Source: Dendrobium chrysotoxum (Eukaryota; Streptophyta; Magnoliopsida; Asparagales; Orchidaceae). From it: a DNA stretch of 64,000 nt. The notes beneath the pieces were generated by a model, which did not search any database, had not been told where the DNA came from, and saw only the letters and a list, made by a program, of their open reading frames with translations. The stretch spans positions 11,290,926 to 11,354,925 of the forward strand of contig CM034311.1 of NCBI GenBank assembly GCA_019925795.1, in the 5' to 3' direction. The translations under genes and the position numbers were made by a program. Of the stretch, positions 24,612 to 35,751 are shown in pieces; position 1 is the stretch's first letter, and each line of letters opens with the position of its first letter.

Positions 24612-24920
24612 CTTGAAAGTTCGATAGGGATGTTAAGCCCTAGTGAACTAGTCCCGAGGCTAACCAAGAGGGGGGGTGAATTGGTTATTTAAAAATTTCA
24701 CGATAACAATGAAAATCTTTTCGATACGTAGCAGCGGAAACACATAAACAAGAACGAAAAGATCAACCACAGATATTCACCCAAGCAGTTAATATCAGAA
24801 AAGTAAAGTGCACAACTGAATCAGAAAAGTAAATCAGATTTTATAGTGGTTCGGTCAACTTGACCTACGTCCAGTCCCCGGAGCCTCCCCTCCGGGTATT
24901 GCACTAAATAAAAAGTGTCT

Positions 24921-25076
24921 CTCCTTTTGCTCCCACAGCAAGGCGGAGAAGCCTGTACAAACACCTCCTTTTCACCACACGGTGAGGCAGAGAACCCAAC
25001 CTCCTTTCGCTTCCTCCTGAAGCAGGCAGAGAACCTTCGAACTCCTTTTGGTTCCACCTGAAGCGGGCAGAGAACC
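24921..25076 (-). other. Leader hairpin array (A, 5' LTR)
   Basis: Four units lie downstream of the TATA box, so they would be in the RNA leader. Stems as read on the minus strand: GCTTC/GAAGC (twice), TCACC/GGTGA, TTGCT/AGCAA. Confidence 0.65.
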
Positions 25077-25291
25077 CTGGATCTTCTTGCGAACGATCCT
25101 CCCACGATGAACACCGACTAGACGAAAGATGACGAGCGGAGAAGACGACTCTGATCCGTGCTTGGAGCAACCTTAGTGAATCCCTCACTAACTCCCCCTC
25201 ATAAGATCTTCTCTCTCTCTCCCAACTCTCTCTCTAGGGTTTCTCAGGGAAGGAAGGCAGCAAAAGATTTTTCTTATTTTTAGAAAAAATT

Positions 25292-25299
25292 CTTTTATA
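25292..25299 (-). promoter_or_regulatory. TATA box (A, 5' LTR)
   Basis: TATAAAAG on the minus strand, just downstream of the palindrome array. It is the likely core promoter of the element. Confidence 0.65.
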
Positions 25300-25339
25300 G
25301 GAGGGCTAAAAATTTACCCTAAATCTCAACTGGTCGGCC

Positions 25340-26020
25340 AAGATCGTCCAGGATGATCGGTAGATCGTCCTGTACGATCAGTTCAAATTCAGCTGTTTTA
25401 GCCTGGACGATCTGGCTCTTCTGGATGATCATTAGAAAAAATTATTCATATCGTCCCGTACGATCCTGCGATCGTCCGGAATGATTAGTATAAATCGAGG
25501 AAAATTATCCAGAAGATAGTTCGAGTCGTCCAGAGAAATCTGTGCTGGACGACCAAAAAATGACTTGATCGTCCGGGACGATAGGGACATCGTCCGGTAC
25601 GATTAGTTCAAAAAGTGCCCAAATCATCCTGAACACAGTTCGGGACGTACAGCTGAAATGCACTAGACGATCATGATCGTCCGGGACGATCCTGCGATCA
25701 TCCAGGACGATATGATCGTATCAACCAAAAATAAATTGCTTTCCTTAATTACCAGATTAAATTAGGCATGATTATACTGAATCGTCCGGGACGATACACG
25801 TATCGTCCGGGACGATCAGACCAAGTATATAAAAATAAGAACTTGCCTAACTTGATCTAGCGGCTGAGAGTTTCTGATTTGGGCATATCGTCCCGTACAA
25901 TTTGTAGATCATCCAGGATGATCTGCTTAATCAGACCCTCTTAACTTAGTCGCCCTAATTAGGGTTTCTGTTTTGGCTGGATCATCCAGGATGATGTGGA
26001 AATCGTCTAGGACGATCTGA
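25340..26020 (-). repeat. Palindrome array (A, 5' LTR)
   Basis: Same array as in the 3' LTR, with a few CpG positions changed to TG or CA. Pairs with 6-bp spacers are retained. Confidence 0.85.
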
Positions 26021-26268
26021 ACAAAAAATGAACAGAAACTCTAATTTACTCAAGCTCTCCCCCTGAGTGTGTGTGTGCAAGGTTACTTAGCTAGGGAATT
26101 AGTTACATTATAATTGACTCAATAAAAAAGAAAAATTATACATTTGACACACTTGGACCCGATCTTGAGTTGGCTTGAGTGGCTCGTTGTCTTTTGTGCC
26201 TGAAACATATAAGCTAAGCAAAACACACTGGGAACATGTTTGTCATCATCAAAACCAGATTTGCAACA

Positions 26269-26789
26269 TTCTCTGCCTTCTTTAGGAGGAAACAAAAGGA
26301 GTTTGAGGTTCTCTACCTGCTTTAGGAGAAAGCAAATGGATTCTGGAGTTCTCAGCCTGCTTTAGGAGGAAGCAAAAGGAATCAAGGTTCTCTACCTCAC
26401 CGGTGTCGGTGGAAAGATTTTGTAAGGGCTTCTTTGGCTTGCTGTGTGGAAAAAAGGAGAGTCACTATAGTGTTTTAGTACAATACCTAGAGGGGAGGCT
26501 CCGGGGAGTGGACGTAGGTCAAGTTGATTGTACCATTATAAATCTGGTGTGCTCTTTTCATTTATTTTTTTACATTTTATTTTCCACATATTTTTTATGA
26601 TCTGATCTGTGGTAGAAAATCTATTTTTGGTTATCTGCTTCTGCTTTCATTGTTCGTGTTTTAAATATTCAAAAAGATTAAAATATTTTTTTTTATTTGT
26701 GCAAGAATTTTTAAAATACCAATTCACCCCCCCTCTTGGTTAGCCTTGGGACTAGTTCATAATGGCTTAACAACACTAACGAACTTACA
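26269..26789 (+). repeat. LTR D, last segment
   Basis: This resumes with TTCTCTGCC after element A. Hairpin units follow (26269-26459), then TACAATACCTAGAGG, GGAGTGGACGTAGGTC, the C-run CACCCCCCCTCTTGGTTAGCC, and the end GAACTTACA. One unit has stem GCTTT/AAAGC in place of GCTTC/GAAGC. The frame 26403-26600 is chance. Confidence 0.7.
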
Positions 26790-27901
26790 TAACCAATTTT
26801 TTCCAAGTATATGAAGAAGATAGGAAGAGAAGAAGGAGAAGATGAGAAGGAAGAAGAAGTGGTGAAGAAAGAAGAACATTGAGATGTGGAAGAAGAATGG
26901 GTTGAAAGAAATGTGAAAGAAGAAGAATAAGAAGAAAAAGAAGAAGAAGAAGAGGAAGAGGCAATGGAAGGAGAAGAAGAAAAGGAGAAGTAAGAAGAAG
27001 AAGAGGAGGGATGAAGGTATACTTGTTAGTGAGAGCTAGGCTCGACTAGGGGAAGGGAGGCAAACGAAGCTACTGGTAGTGAGAGGGATTTGTGGTGTCA
27101 GAGGCATTGGGTATGTGAACCAAAAGGAGGCTTCGCTTGCTTGTATGTCACACGAATAAGAGAGATACGAGAGGGAAGGCGGTCAAAAATCTGGAATGGG
27201 GGAAGGCTTCGGTCTTCTCCTTGTATTCGCAAACCATGAGAAGCAAAGAGGGGTGAGTGATGGGGCTTCAGCTCTTAGCTTCTTCAAAAATGAGAGAGAA
27301 ATTGAGAGGGGGAGATATTGTGAATGGGGGGGGGGGGGAAGAGCCGAAGGTTTACCAATACCAGAGATGGGGGGCTTCATTTGAAAAAAATGTATGCCTA
27401 AACCGAAAGTATGAGCCCACCCTTTTCCATTTGTTGTGCAGATGCCTTAACACGTGAATAGAAGCTACAGGCTATAGACGTCCAGAGTGGGCATTAGGTA
27501 GCATGCTGATTCAACTTTGGCCACTCGATCAAAATTCCTAATTTAGAAGATAGTTTGAAATGATCATAAAGTAAATTGGAAGGGAATCAGACTCGGATTA
27601 GGCTAATTAGGATGATGGTTTGAATTGGGCATAATTTGAGACGACTTGAGTCAACTCAAGCTCATCGAGATTGACAAAATTAAACCCAAATTAACATCAA
27701 CTCGAGTCAAATTGAACTTGATGTGTCTAAAATGAACGAATCTATTTAAGTGAATTCAATCAAGTCTAATTTAACCCAATTTTGGATCGATTCAAGTTTG
27801 ATTGGCTTTTTATCTAGTCGATTTAATGGAATCGAATTTGAATCAACGCAATCGGACCCAAATCGATGTCAACTTGAATTAAATTAGGCTCGATAAGACT
27901 T
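26790..27901. other. Flanking DNA between D and C: purine-rich tract and unassigned sequence
   Basis: The stretch 26806-27010 is dominated by GAA/GAG repeats. A 13-base G run occupies 27326-27338, and 27640-27900 repeats short motifs such as ACTCGAGTC. The open frames at 27183-27457 follow this low-complexity sequence, and I do not call a gene. Confidence 0.55.
26806..27010 (+). repeat. GAA-rich purine tract
   Basis: An imperfect run of AGAAGAAGA-like units with almost no pyrimidines. Confidence 0.85.
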
Positions 27902-28224
27902 TGTTGAAATCCAGGATCCCGAGCACTTAATTTTGATGGTGACAACTAATACTTACTGAATCCATATAGACTTCCTTAAGATTACAAATGTTTATCCTTG
28001 TATATGAGCACTAACATTTCAGGTCAGATGCACACTGCTCAAGGTTGCTGGAGACTCAAACTAGGTAGAATAGGATGTTAAAAATCTTGTAATTTTTAAT
28101 TTCTTTATTTTTTTTATTTTTTTATTTTCTTGAGTCTGCCACAAAAGCATGTATGTGAAAGGAGCAACCATGCACACACACAGGGGGAGATTTATTTTCA
28201 TGTTTAAATTTTTTTTTAAAATTA

Positions 28225-28911
28225 TCATACTGTACGATTTTCAATCGTACTGTACGATTAATCATTAATACTAAAGCTAACGGCTATTTTCCAGATGATA
28301 AGCTTTGTAATCTAATCGTACTGTACGATGGTAATCGTACGGTACGATGACATTCAATTAAAAAACCCTAGCCACCAGAATAAGTTTAGTAAGTTTATAA
28401 TTTTGATTTTTTGAACTATTCGTACTGTACGATCCAGATCGTATGGTACGATTAATCGAATACTTACCAAAATTATCTACCATAATAAAAAAATAAACGT
28501 TGGTTTCTTATTTAAAGTAGATCGTACTGTATGATACTACATCGTACCGTATAATAGGCAGAGATGATTTCATTCGTCCCTTCGATCATACCAGACGAAA
28601 CCAAGGTTTTTTATTCTATTCATACCGGACGATATTCATATCATACCGGACGATAGCCTGAATGAACTAATCTTATTGTACGAATAGTGCAGTGTTGGAT
28701 GACAGATAGAGAAGAATTTTCTCGTCCCAGGGATCGTCCCACAGATCGTCCTGTACGAACAGTAGAAAACAACATGATCGTCATGTACGATATACATATC
28801 ATACAGTACGATATGTATAAAATCTGAGAACTGTTAGTCTCTGCTCGTACTGGACGAAGTTGTATTTGAACTGATCGTACTGTACGATTATATATCATAC
28901 TGTACGAACAA
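28225..28911 (+). repeat. Palindrome array ATCGTACNGTACGAT (C, 5' LTR)
   Basis: Many palindromes with half-site ATCGTAC occur, often in pairs with 4-6 bp spacers, for example 28316-28350. A few mixed sites with GTCC halves appear near 28730-28790. Confidence 0.85.
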
Positions 28912-29231
28912 AGATGAAAAAGTTAAAATTTTTAGGGTTTTCTGAAGCCTGATTTAAAAATAACTTTAATTTTTCATTTGGGGGTGGTTGGTCTGTCTTC
29001 TTGCTGGGAATGGCATTGAGAAAGGATGGGACTCTTGAGGGAGAAATTTTCTTCGAAGTGATCCAGGGCTTGTGAGAGGAAGGTGAAGGTGAGCTTGAGC
29101 GTAAGGGAGAAGGAGTGTGAGGGGATCACACGTTGGCTCCAAGCTAACTACATGCTTTGCTGCTCTTGTGGCTTTGGGGAGTCTTGGGAAAGTTCTCTAG
29201 GGAAGAGAGGCTTCAAGATCAACATCATCAA

Positions 29232-29391
29232 GGTACTCTGCCGTCTCCAGGAGGGAGAAAAAGGAGAAGGTCCGCTGCTGTCACCAAGAGGGTGACATAG
29301 CATTTGGTATTCCGCCACACTGGGGAAGGTGAAAGTGAGTCTTGTAAAGGCTTCTCCGCCTTGTTGTGGGAGCAAAAGGAGAGTCAACTTT
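29232..29391 (+). other. Leader hairpin array (C, 5' LTR)
   Basis: Units here include TCTCC-AGGAG-GGAGA followed by AAAAGGAG, TCACC-AAGAG-GGTGA, and TTGTT-GTGGG-AGCAA followed by AAGGAG. The layout and constant flanks match A/B although the stems differ. Confidence 0.6.
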
Positions 29392-29406
29392 TAGTAGTGC
29401 AAATCC

Positions 29407-29423
29407 CGGAGTGGAGGACTCCG
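29407..29423 (+). other. U5 stem-loop (C)
   Basis: CGGAGT pairs with ACTCCG across a 5-base loop. The corresponding stem in A/B is CCGGAG with CTCCGG. Confidence 0.55.
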
Positions 29424-29741
29424 TGGAGTGGACGTAGGTCAAGTGACCGAACCACTATAAAAATCTCTAGTGTACTTTTTCCATTTTTATCGCACTTTAC
29501 CTTTCACGCATTTTATTCACTGCTTTTAATTATTTGGTGAAAAGTTTGATTTAGATCTTATATTGTGAAATTTGTAATTGTGTCACGAATATCGTTGTTG
29601 TGAACGAAGTACTAGCTTCCATATTCTACTTATTCAAATTGTTATTTTAAAAACAAAAAAATTTGAACTACTGTTTAGGTTTAAATTTTTAAATTACCAA
29701 TTCACCCCCCCCCCCCTCTTGGCGAATCTCTGACTTTCAAG

Positions 29742-29753
29742 TGGTATCAGAGC
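29742..29753 (+). other. Primer binding site of element C
   Basis: TGGTATCAGAGC, two bases after the LTR end; matches plant initiator methionine tRNA. Confidence 0.93.
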
Positions 29754-29798
29754 GGGGTTTCAAAATAATGTTTTACAAAACCTAGAAATGTAAGATCT

Positions 29799-31615
29799 AT
29801 GGCTCAATTTGGTAACCGTAACACTGCGGAGGGTTATTCTATAACCCATCCACCTTTATTTAACAATATACTATTTGATTTTTGGAAAATACGCATGTCT
29901 ATATTTTTACAGTCTCTCGATTATCGCATGTGGATGTTGGTTCAAGAAGGTTGTTTTGCACCATTTCGTATGTTGAATGGAGTTAAAACTGAATTAGCTT
30001 TTAATGAATAGAGAAATGAGGATAGAGAATTTGCACAATTAAATGCTAAATGCTTTAATTGTTTCTTTTGTGCATTAAAATCAGAAGATTATATATGAGT
30101 ATCTACCTGTACTACTAGTAAGGAAATTTGGAACAAACTGTGTATCACATACGAAGGAACTAGTGAGGTCAAATAATCTAGGCTAAACATACTGCTACAT
30201 GATTATGAACTATTCTGCATGAAACCTAGTGAAACTATTTCTAAAATGTACACTAGATTCACCCAGATAGTGACATTTTTGCATGCTTTAGGGAGAGAGT
30301 TGGCTAACTCAGAAAAAGTGAATAAAATATTACGATGTTTGCCAAGTTCGTATGATGCAAAAATTACTGTAATAACTGAGTCGAAAGATTTAATTGTTTA
30401 TTCGATTGACAACTTGCTTGGGTCACTCATTGCCTACGAGCAAGGAGTGAGTCAATGACAAAGTGATGCAGGTGAAAAGAAGAAGGAGCGAATGGTGGCC
30501 TTAAAAGTGAACAATTCTGAAAGTGACAGCTCTGCAGTGGAGGAAGATGACGACATAGCCTTGATGACTCTTCAGTTCAAGAATTTTTTGAAATGAAAGC
30601 AACGCCATCATCAAAGCAATTGGAACAAAGGTAAAAGCTCAAAGAATACTAAAGTTGCATCTGAGACAATTTTCTTTGAGTGTAGGAAACCCGGTCATCT
30701 CCAAGCTGATTGTCCCAACGTTAAGACTCAACAATCCAAAGAAAAGGGTGAGGAAAGGCCAAAGTTCAGAAAGTGCAAGTCTAAGTCACAAAAAGCATTT
30801 TGGGCCGACTCTACCTCAGAATCATCATAAGAAGAAGCAGAGGAGGAGGTGACAAATTTATGTCTTATGGCTAATGATAATCTTGATCAATAAGATCAAG
30901 ATGAGATATGTCAACTTTCTTATGATGAGCTATTGATTATTTCTGAAAAAATTCATTATCCGTATAGAAAGTTAAAGAAAAAGCATGTTAGTCTTAACCC
31001 TGAGTTTTATAGTTTACAAAAGGAGCATGCTAGTGTAGTTAAGGATTTTTCTGACTTAGATAAAGATCATATGTCTCTGCTTGATGAATTTGATGCATTA
31101 CATAAGAAGCATATTGAGTTAACCACTGCACATGATACCTTGAAATCATCACATGTTGAACTAGAGAATGCATTTAAGGAACTAGAAGAACTTACAGATA
31201 AACTAGATAGAAGTGAGCATACATTGAGATTTGAATATGTAAGCCTTAACCAAGAGAATAATTTTTTAAATGAAAAGCTTCATGCATTTGAAAATAATAA
31301 AACACCTCCCATGGTTGCTGAGTTTTTCAGCCTCCACCATGTGACCCATCTCATTCAAAACTAGCACAGCATGCATCATCCAAACCCAGAAATAGGCACT
31401 ACCACCCCCGTAGATTAGTGAACCCATTTCCCGATGTTATGTGTTATTCTTGTGGCATGCAAGGTCACATAGCCCGCACGTACACAATTCACTATAGGAC
31501 ACATCTAATGTGGAGACCTAAGCTGCATTCATCACAGCATAACATGTATACATTTCATCCATACAAGCATAAGGTGGAACCCAAACTCACTTGGGTTCCC
31601 AAAACTAACCTGTGA
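29799..31615 (+). pseudogene. gag: gag of element C
   Basis: The ATG at 29799 opens MAQFGNRNTAEGYSITHPP. Recognisable parts are the copia Gag domain (SIDNLLGSLIAYEQG), a first zinc knuckle degraded to F-EC..GHLQADC near 30670, a long charged coiled coil (30933-31300) and a second knuckle CYSCGMQGHIARTY whose last cysteine is now tyrosine. It ends at a TGA (31613-31615). Several stops (near 30010, 30098, 30175 and 30456) show that it is inactive. Confidence 0.85.
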
Positions 31616-34393
31616 TTGAAATTGTAGGGATGCTCTCACAAAAGACCTAGTGAGAGCATGTGGTACCTGGACAGCGGCTACTCGAGACACATGCTGGAGA
31701 CATGAAGCAGTTCGTGACACTGGAGGCCAAGTTAGGAGGCAAGGTAACTTTGGGAAACAACACGACCAGAAAAGTGGTGGGCCCAGGTATCATTGGAAAC
31801 TCTAAGAATTTGATCATTAAAAATGTATTGTTAGTTGATGGTTTAAAGCATAACCTTTTAAGTATTAGTCAACTATGTGACAAGGGCTTTGACATTAAGT
31901 TTTTGTCTAACAAATGCATGATTAGCTTAAATGGTACACTTGTGTTAGAAGGAAAATGCATAAATAATGTCTATATTTAGATTTAAACTGCACTCTTTGT
32001 GTCTGAAAATAATAGCTGATGACTCTTGGCTATGGCATAGGAGACTAGGCCATGCTAGTATGAAAACACTTAGGAACAACACTCAGAAAGACTTAGTTAG
32101 AGGCATACCTAAGTTAGACTTTACCAAGGACCATCTATGTGATGCCTGCCAACTAGGAAAATAAGTGAAATCATCATTTCATTCAATTAAGGATATCAGC
32201 ACCACTAGGCCTCTAGAAATTCTACACATGGACCTAATTGGACCTGTTCGTACCGCTAGCCTAGGAGGAAAATCTTATGGATTTGTAATAGTGGATGACT
32301 TCTTTAGGTTTACTTGGGTGAAATTTTTAGCACATAAGAGTGAGTCATTTGAAGAGTTTAGAACTTTCTCCACTTGGATTCAAAGAAAATTAGGATGAAA
32401 TTAAGATAGTTCATAGTGATTACGGTGGAGAATTTGAGAATGATAAGTTTGAATTGTTTTGTAAAGAGATTGGAATAGAACATAATTTCTCTGTCCCTAG
32501 AACTCCTCAATAAAATAGAATAGCAGAAAGAAAGAATAGAATTTTAGTTGAAGCTGCTAGGGCAATATTAGCTGAATACACTCTTCCAAGATATTTTTGG
32601 GCAGAAGCAGTGAATACTGCTTACTATGTTCTAAATAGAATTAATGTAAGATCCAAACTTAATAAGACACCCTATGAATTACTTAAGGGTAAGACACCCA
32701 ATCTTTCCCACCTACATGTCTTTGGATGCAAATGTTTCATCTTAATCAATGGCAAGTCAGCCTTAGGAAAGTTTGATCCTAAATCTGATGAAGGGATTTT
32801 CTTAAGCTACTCATTTGTAGGTAAAGCCTATAGAATCTTTAATAAGAGGACCCTGGTAGTAGAAGAGTCTACCCATGTGGTATTTGATGAATCCAATAAG
32901 ACCTCTGAATCTAATCATGAAGAAGAAGACGTTGACATTATACGGGGAGTAGAAACCATTGCCATAGAGACTAGAGCGGAACCTTTGGAACAACTGCCTA
33001 GAGATTGGAAATATTCTTCTAGTCATCCTAAAGAACTGATCTTAGGAGACCCATCAAAAGGTGTAAAAACTAGGCATGGACTTAGGAAAGAGGTCAGTCA
33101 TTCTACATTTATATCTATGATTGAACCCACAAATATAGATCAAGACTTAAGAGATGAATTCTGGATCCTAGCAATGCAAGAAGAGTTGAACCAATTCGTT
33201 AGGAATGATGTATGGGAATTAGTCAAAAGACCTAGAGAATAAAGCGTGGTTGGAACTAAGTGGGTCTTTAAAAATAAGATGAATGACTCTGGCATTGTAG
33301 TGAGAAATAAGGGTAGATTAGTAGCAAAGGGTTACAACCAAATTGAGGGAATAGATTTTGAGGAAACCTTTGCACCTGTGGCCAGACTAGAAGCTATTAG
33401 AGTACTCTTAGCTTTTGTTTGCTTCAAGGGTTTCAAATTATATCAAATGGATGTAAAGAGTGCTTTCCTAAATGGGATAATCAAAGAGGATGTCTATGTT
33501 GAATAACACCCAGGATTTGAAAACTCACAATTTCTAAATCATGTGTTTAAGTTGAAAAAGGCACTATATGGACTAAAGCAAGCACCAAGAACCTGGTATG
33601 AAAGACTTAGTACATTCCTACTAGATAGAGGTTTTGTTAAGGGTAGTGTGGACACCACCTTATTCTTGAAAAAGGTAGGAGATGAGATACTCATTGTTTA
33701 GATCTATGTAGATGATATCTTGTTCGGATCTTCAGAGAAAATCTTATGTGATGAATTTTTAAAAATAATGAGTGATGAGTTTGAAATGAGTATAATGGGA
33801 GAACTTAATTACTTCCTTGGATTTAGTATAAGACAGATGGAAGGGGGAACGTTTCTTAGCCAAACTAAGTACATCAAAGATATTCTTAAAAAGTACGAAA
33901 TGGAAAATGCTAAGGCCATAAATACTCCCATGAGCTCCAACATTCAATTAGATAAAGATGTAAATGAGAAGTCAGTAGATCAGAAGAAGTATAGGGGAAT
34001 AATTGGATTACTTCTCTACTTAACTGCCAGTAGACCGGATATAATGTTTAGTGTGTATCTCTGTGCTCGATTTCAAGCAGATCTAAAAGAATCTCACATG
34101 ACTGTTGTCAAAAGAATTCTTAGAGATCTACTAGGCACCCCAAACTCTGGAATTTAGTATCCTAGACACAGTACTATGTTTGAAATCTTAGGGTACTCAG
34201 ACTCGGATTTTACATGATGTATGGTAGATAGAAAAAGCACCTCTCGTACATGTCAATTCATTGGACAATCATTAGCATCTTGGTCCAGTAGAGAGTAGAA
34301 TTCGGTAGCTCTTTCGACAGCTGAAGCAGAATACATAGCAGTGGGAACTGTGTTACATAAGCCCTTTGGTTAAAACAACAACTATTAGATCTT

Positions 34394-34398
34394 GGACT
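34394..34398. other. Target site duplication of element B (left)
   Basis: GGACT, repeated exactly at 45990-45994. Confidence 0.88.
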
Positions 34399-34647
34399 TG
34401 TTGCAAATTTGGTTTTGATGATGACAAACATGTTTCTAGTGTGTTTTGTTTGGCTAATCTGTTTCAGGCACAAAAGACCACGAGCCACTAAAGCCAACTC
34501 AAGATCGGGTCCAAGTGTGTCAAATGTATGATTTTTTCTTTTATTGAGTCAATTGTAATGTAACTGATTCCCTAGCTAAGTAACCTTGCACACACACACT
34601 CAAGGGGAGAGCTTGAGTGAATTAGAGTTTCTGTTCATTTTTTGTTC

Positions 34648-35330
34648 AGATCGTCCTAGACGATTTTCATATCGTCCTGGACGATCTAGCCAAAACAGAA
34701 ACCCTAATTAGGGCGACTAAGTTAAGAGGGTCTGATTAAATAGATCATCTTGGATGATCTACGGATCATACGGGATGATATGCCCAAATCCAAAATTCTC
34801 AGCCGCCAGATCAAGTTAGGCAAGTTCTTATTTTTAGATACTTGGTCTGATCGTCCCGGACGATACGTGTATCATCCCGGATGATTCAGTACAATCATGC
34901 CTAATTTAATCTGGTAATTAAGGAAAGTAATTTATTTTTGGTTGATACGATCATATCGTCCTGGACGGTCGCAGGATCGTCCCGGACGATCTTGATCGTT
35001 TAGTACATTTAAGCTGTACGTCCAGAACTATGTACAGGACGTTTTGGGGCCTTTTTGAACTAATCATCCAGGACGATGTCCCCATCGTACTGGACGATCA
35101 AGTCATTTTTTGGTCGTCCAGCACAGATTTCTCTGGACGACCTGAACTGTCTTCTGGACGATTTTCCTCGATTTGCACTAATCGTCCCGGACGATCACAG
35201 GATCGTATAGGACGATATGAACAATTTTTTCTACTGATCGCCCAGAAGAGCCAGATCGTCCAGGCTAAAATAGCTGAATTTGAACTGATCGTACAGGATG
35301 ATCTACCGATCGTCCTGGACGATCTTGGCC
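34648..35330 (+). repeat. Palindrome array ATCGTCCNGGACGAT (B, 5' LTR)
   Basis: At least ten clear 15-bp palindromes. The pairs at 34853-34890, 34955-34991, 35051-35100, 35181-35218 and 35286-35325 have 6-bp spacers in every case I measured by eye. Confidence 0.88.
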
Positions 35331-35366
35331 GATCAGTTGAGATTTAGGGCAAACTTTAAGCCCTCA

Positions 35367-35374
35367 TATAAAAG
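35367..35374 (+). promoter_or_regulatory. TATA box (B, 5' LTR)
   Basis: TATAAAAG in CCCTCATATAAAAGAAC, downstream of the palindromes and about 230 bases upstream of the hairpin array. Confidence 0.7.
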
Positions 35375-35595
35375 AACTTTTTCTAAAAACTAGAAAAATC
35401 TTTTGCTATCTTCCTTCCCTGAGAAACCCTAGAGAGAGAGAGAGAGTTGGGAGAGAGAGAGAAGATCTTGTGAGGGGGAGTTAGTGAGGGATTCACTAAG
35501 GTTGCTCCAAGCACAGATCAGAGTCATCTTCTCCGCTCGTCGCCTTTCGTCTAGTCGGTGTTCGTCGTGGGAGGATTGTTCGCAAGAAGATTCAG

Positions 35596-35751
35596 GGTTC
35601 TCTGCCCGCTTCAGGTGGAAGCAAAAGGAGTTCGAAGGTTCTCTGCCTGCTTCTGGAGGAAGCGAAAGGAGGTCGGGTTCTCTGCCTCACCGTGTGGTGA
35701 AAAGGAGGTGTTTGTACAGGCTTCTCCGCCTTGCTGTGGGAGCAAAAGGAG
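35596..35751 (+). other. Leader hairpin array (B, 5' LTR)
   Basis: Four consecutive units. Unit 1: GCTTC-AGGTG-GAAGC then AAAAGGAG. Unit 2: GCTTC-TGGAG-GAAGC then GAAAGGAG. Unit 3: TCACC-GTGT-GGTGA then AAAGGAG. Unit 4: TTGCT-GTGGG-AGCAA then AAGGAG. Units 1-3 are preceded by GGTTCTCTGCC and unit 4 by CTTCTCCGCC. The array lies in the predicted RNA leader. Confidence 0.7.

Larger units (their letters stand above)
15867..26268 (-). mobile_element. Copia element A (complete, minus strand, Sirevirus-like)
   Basis: The element is 10.4 kb with two nearly identical LTRs (24614-26268 as 5', 15867-17519 as 3') and a perfect 5-bp target duplication, TTCTC. The order on the minus strand is 5' LTR, initiator-Met primer site, gag, pol, 2.2 kb of 3' non-coding DNA, polypurine tract, 3' LTR. 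Gag and pol carry stops and frameshifts, so it is not autonomous as it stands. It lacks the accessory ORF found in element B. The LTR differences I noticed are mostly transitions. Confidence 0.93.
24614..26268 (-). repeat. 5' LTR of element A
   Basis: This LTR is 1,655 bp and nearly identical to the 3' copy. It contains the palindrome array (25340-26020), a TATA box (25292-25299, minus) and the leader hairpins (24921-25076). It is the promoter-bearing LTR. Confidence 0.93.
13105..26789 (+). mobile_element. Solo copia LTR D, interrupted by two insertions
   Basis: The LTR starts at TGTTGTAAATCT (13105), like the TGTTGCAAATCT start of element A, and ends at GAACTTACA (26789), like the GAACTTTCA ends of A and B. 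The five bases outside the ends are TAACT and TAACC, a near-perfect target duplication. No primer site or gag follows, so a solo LTR is the simplest reading. Its three segments are 13105-13249, 15286-15866 and 26269-26789. Between them lie an inverted piece of a related element and the complete element A. The first segment is short and diverged, so the left end is the weakest part of this call. Confidence 0.5.
27902..29739 (+). repeat. 5' LTR of element C
   Basis: Contains the ATCGTACNGTACGAT array (28225-28911), a weak TTTAAAAA TATA-like box (28953-28960), the leader hairpin array (29232-29391), a U5 stem (29407-29423) and a C run (29705-29716). The frames at 28641-28898 and 29083-29387 are shadows of this structure. 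Confidence 0.92.

Noticed and set aside
27183..27457. Several overlapping frames in purine-rich DNA
   Set aside because: Low-complexity sequence with a G run; no domain and overlapping frames on both strands.
29083..29295. 70-codon ORF in both LTRs of element C
   Set aside because: Same leader region, unrelated sequence to the A/B frame; conservation between the two LTRs only reflects their common origin.
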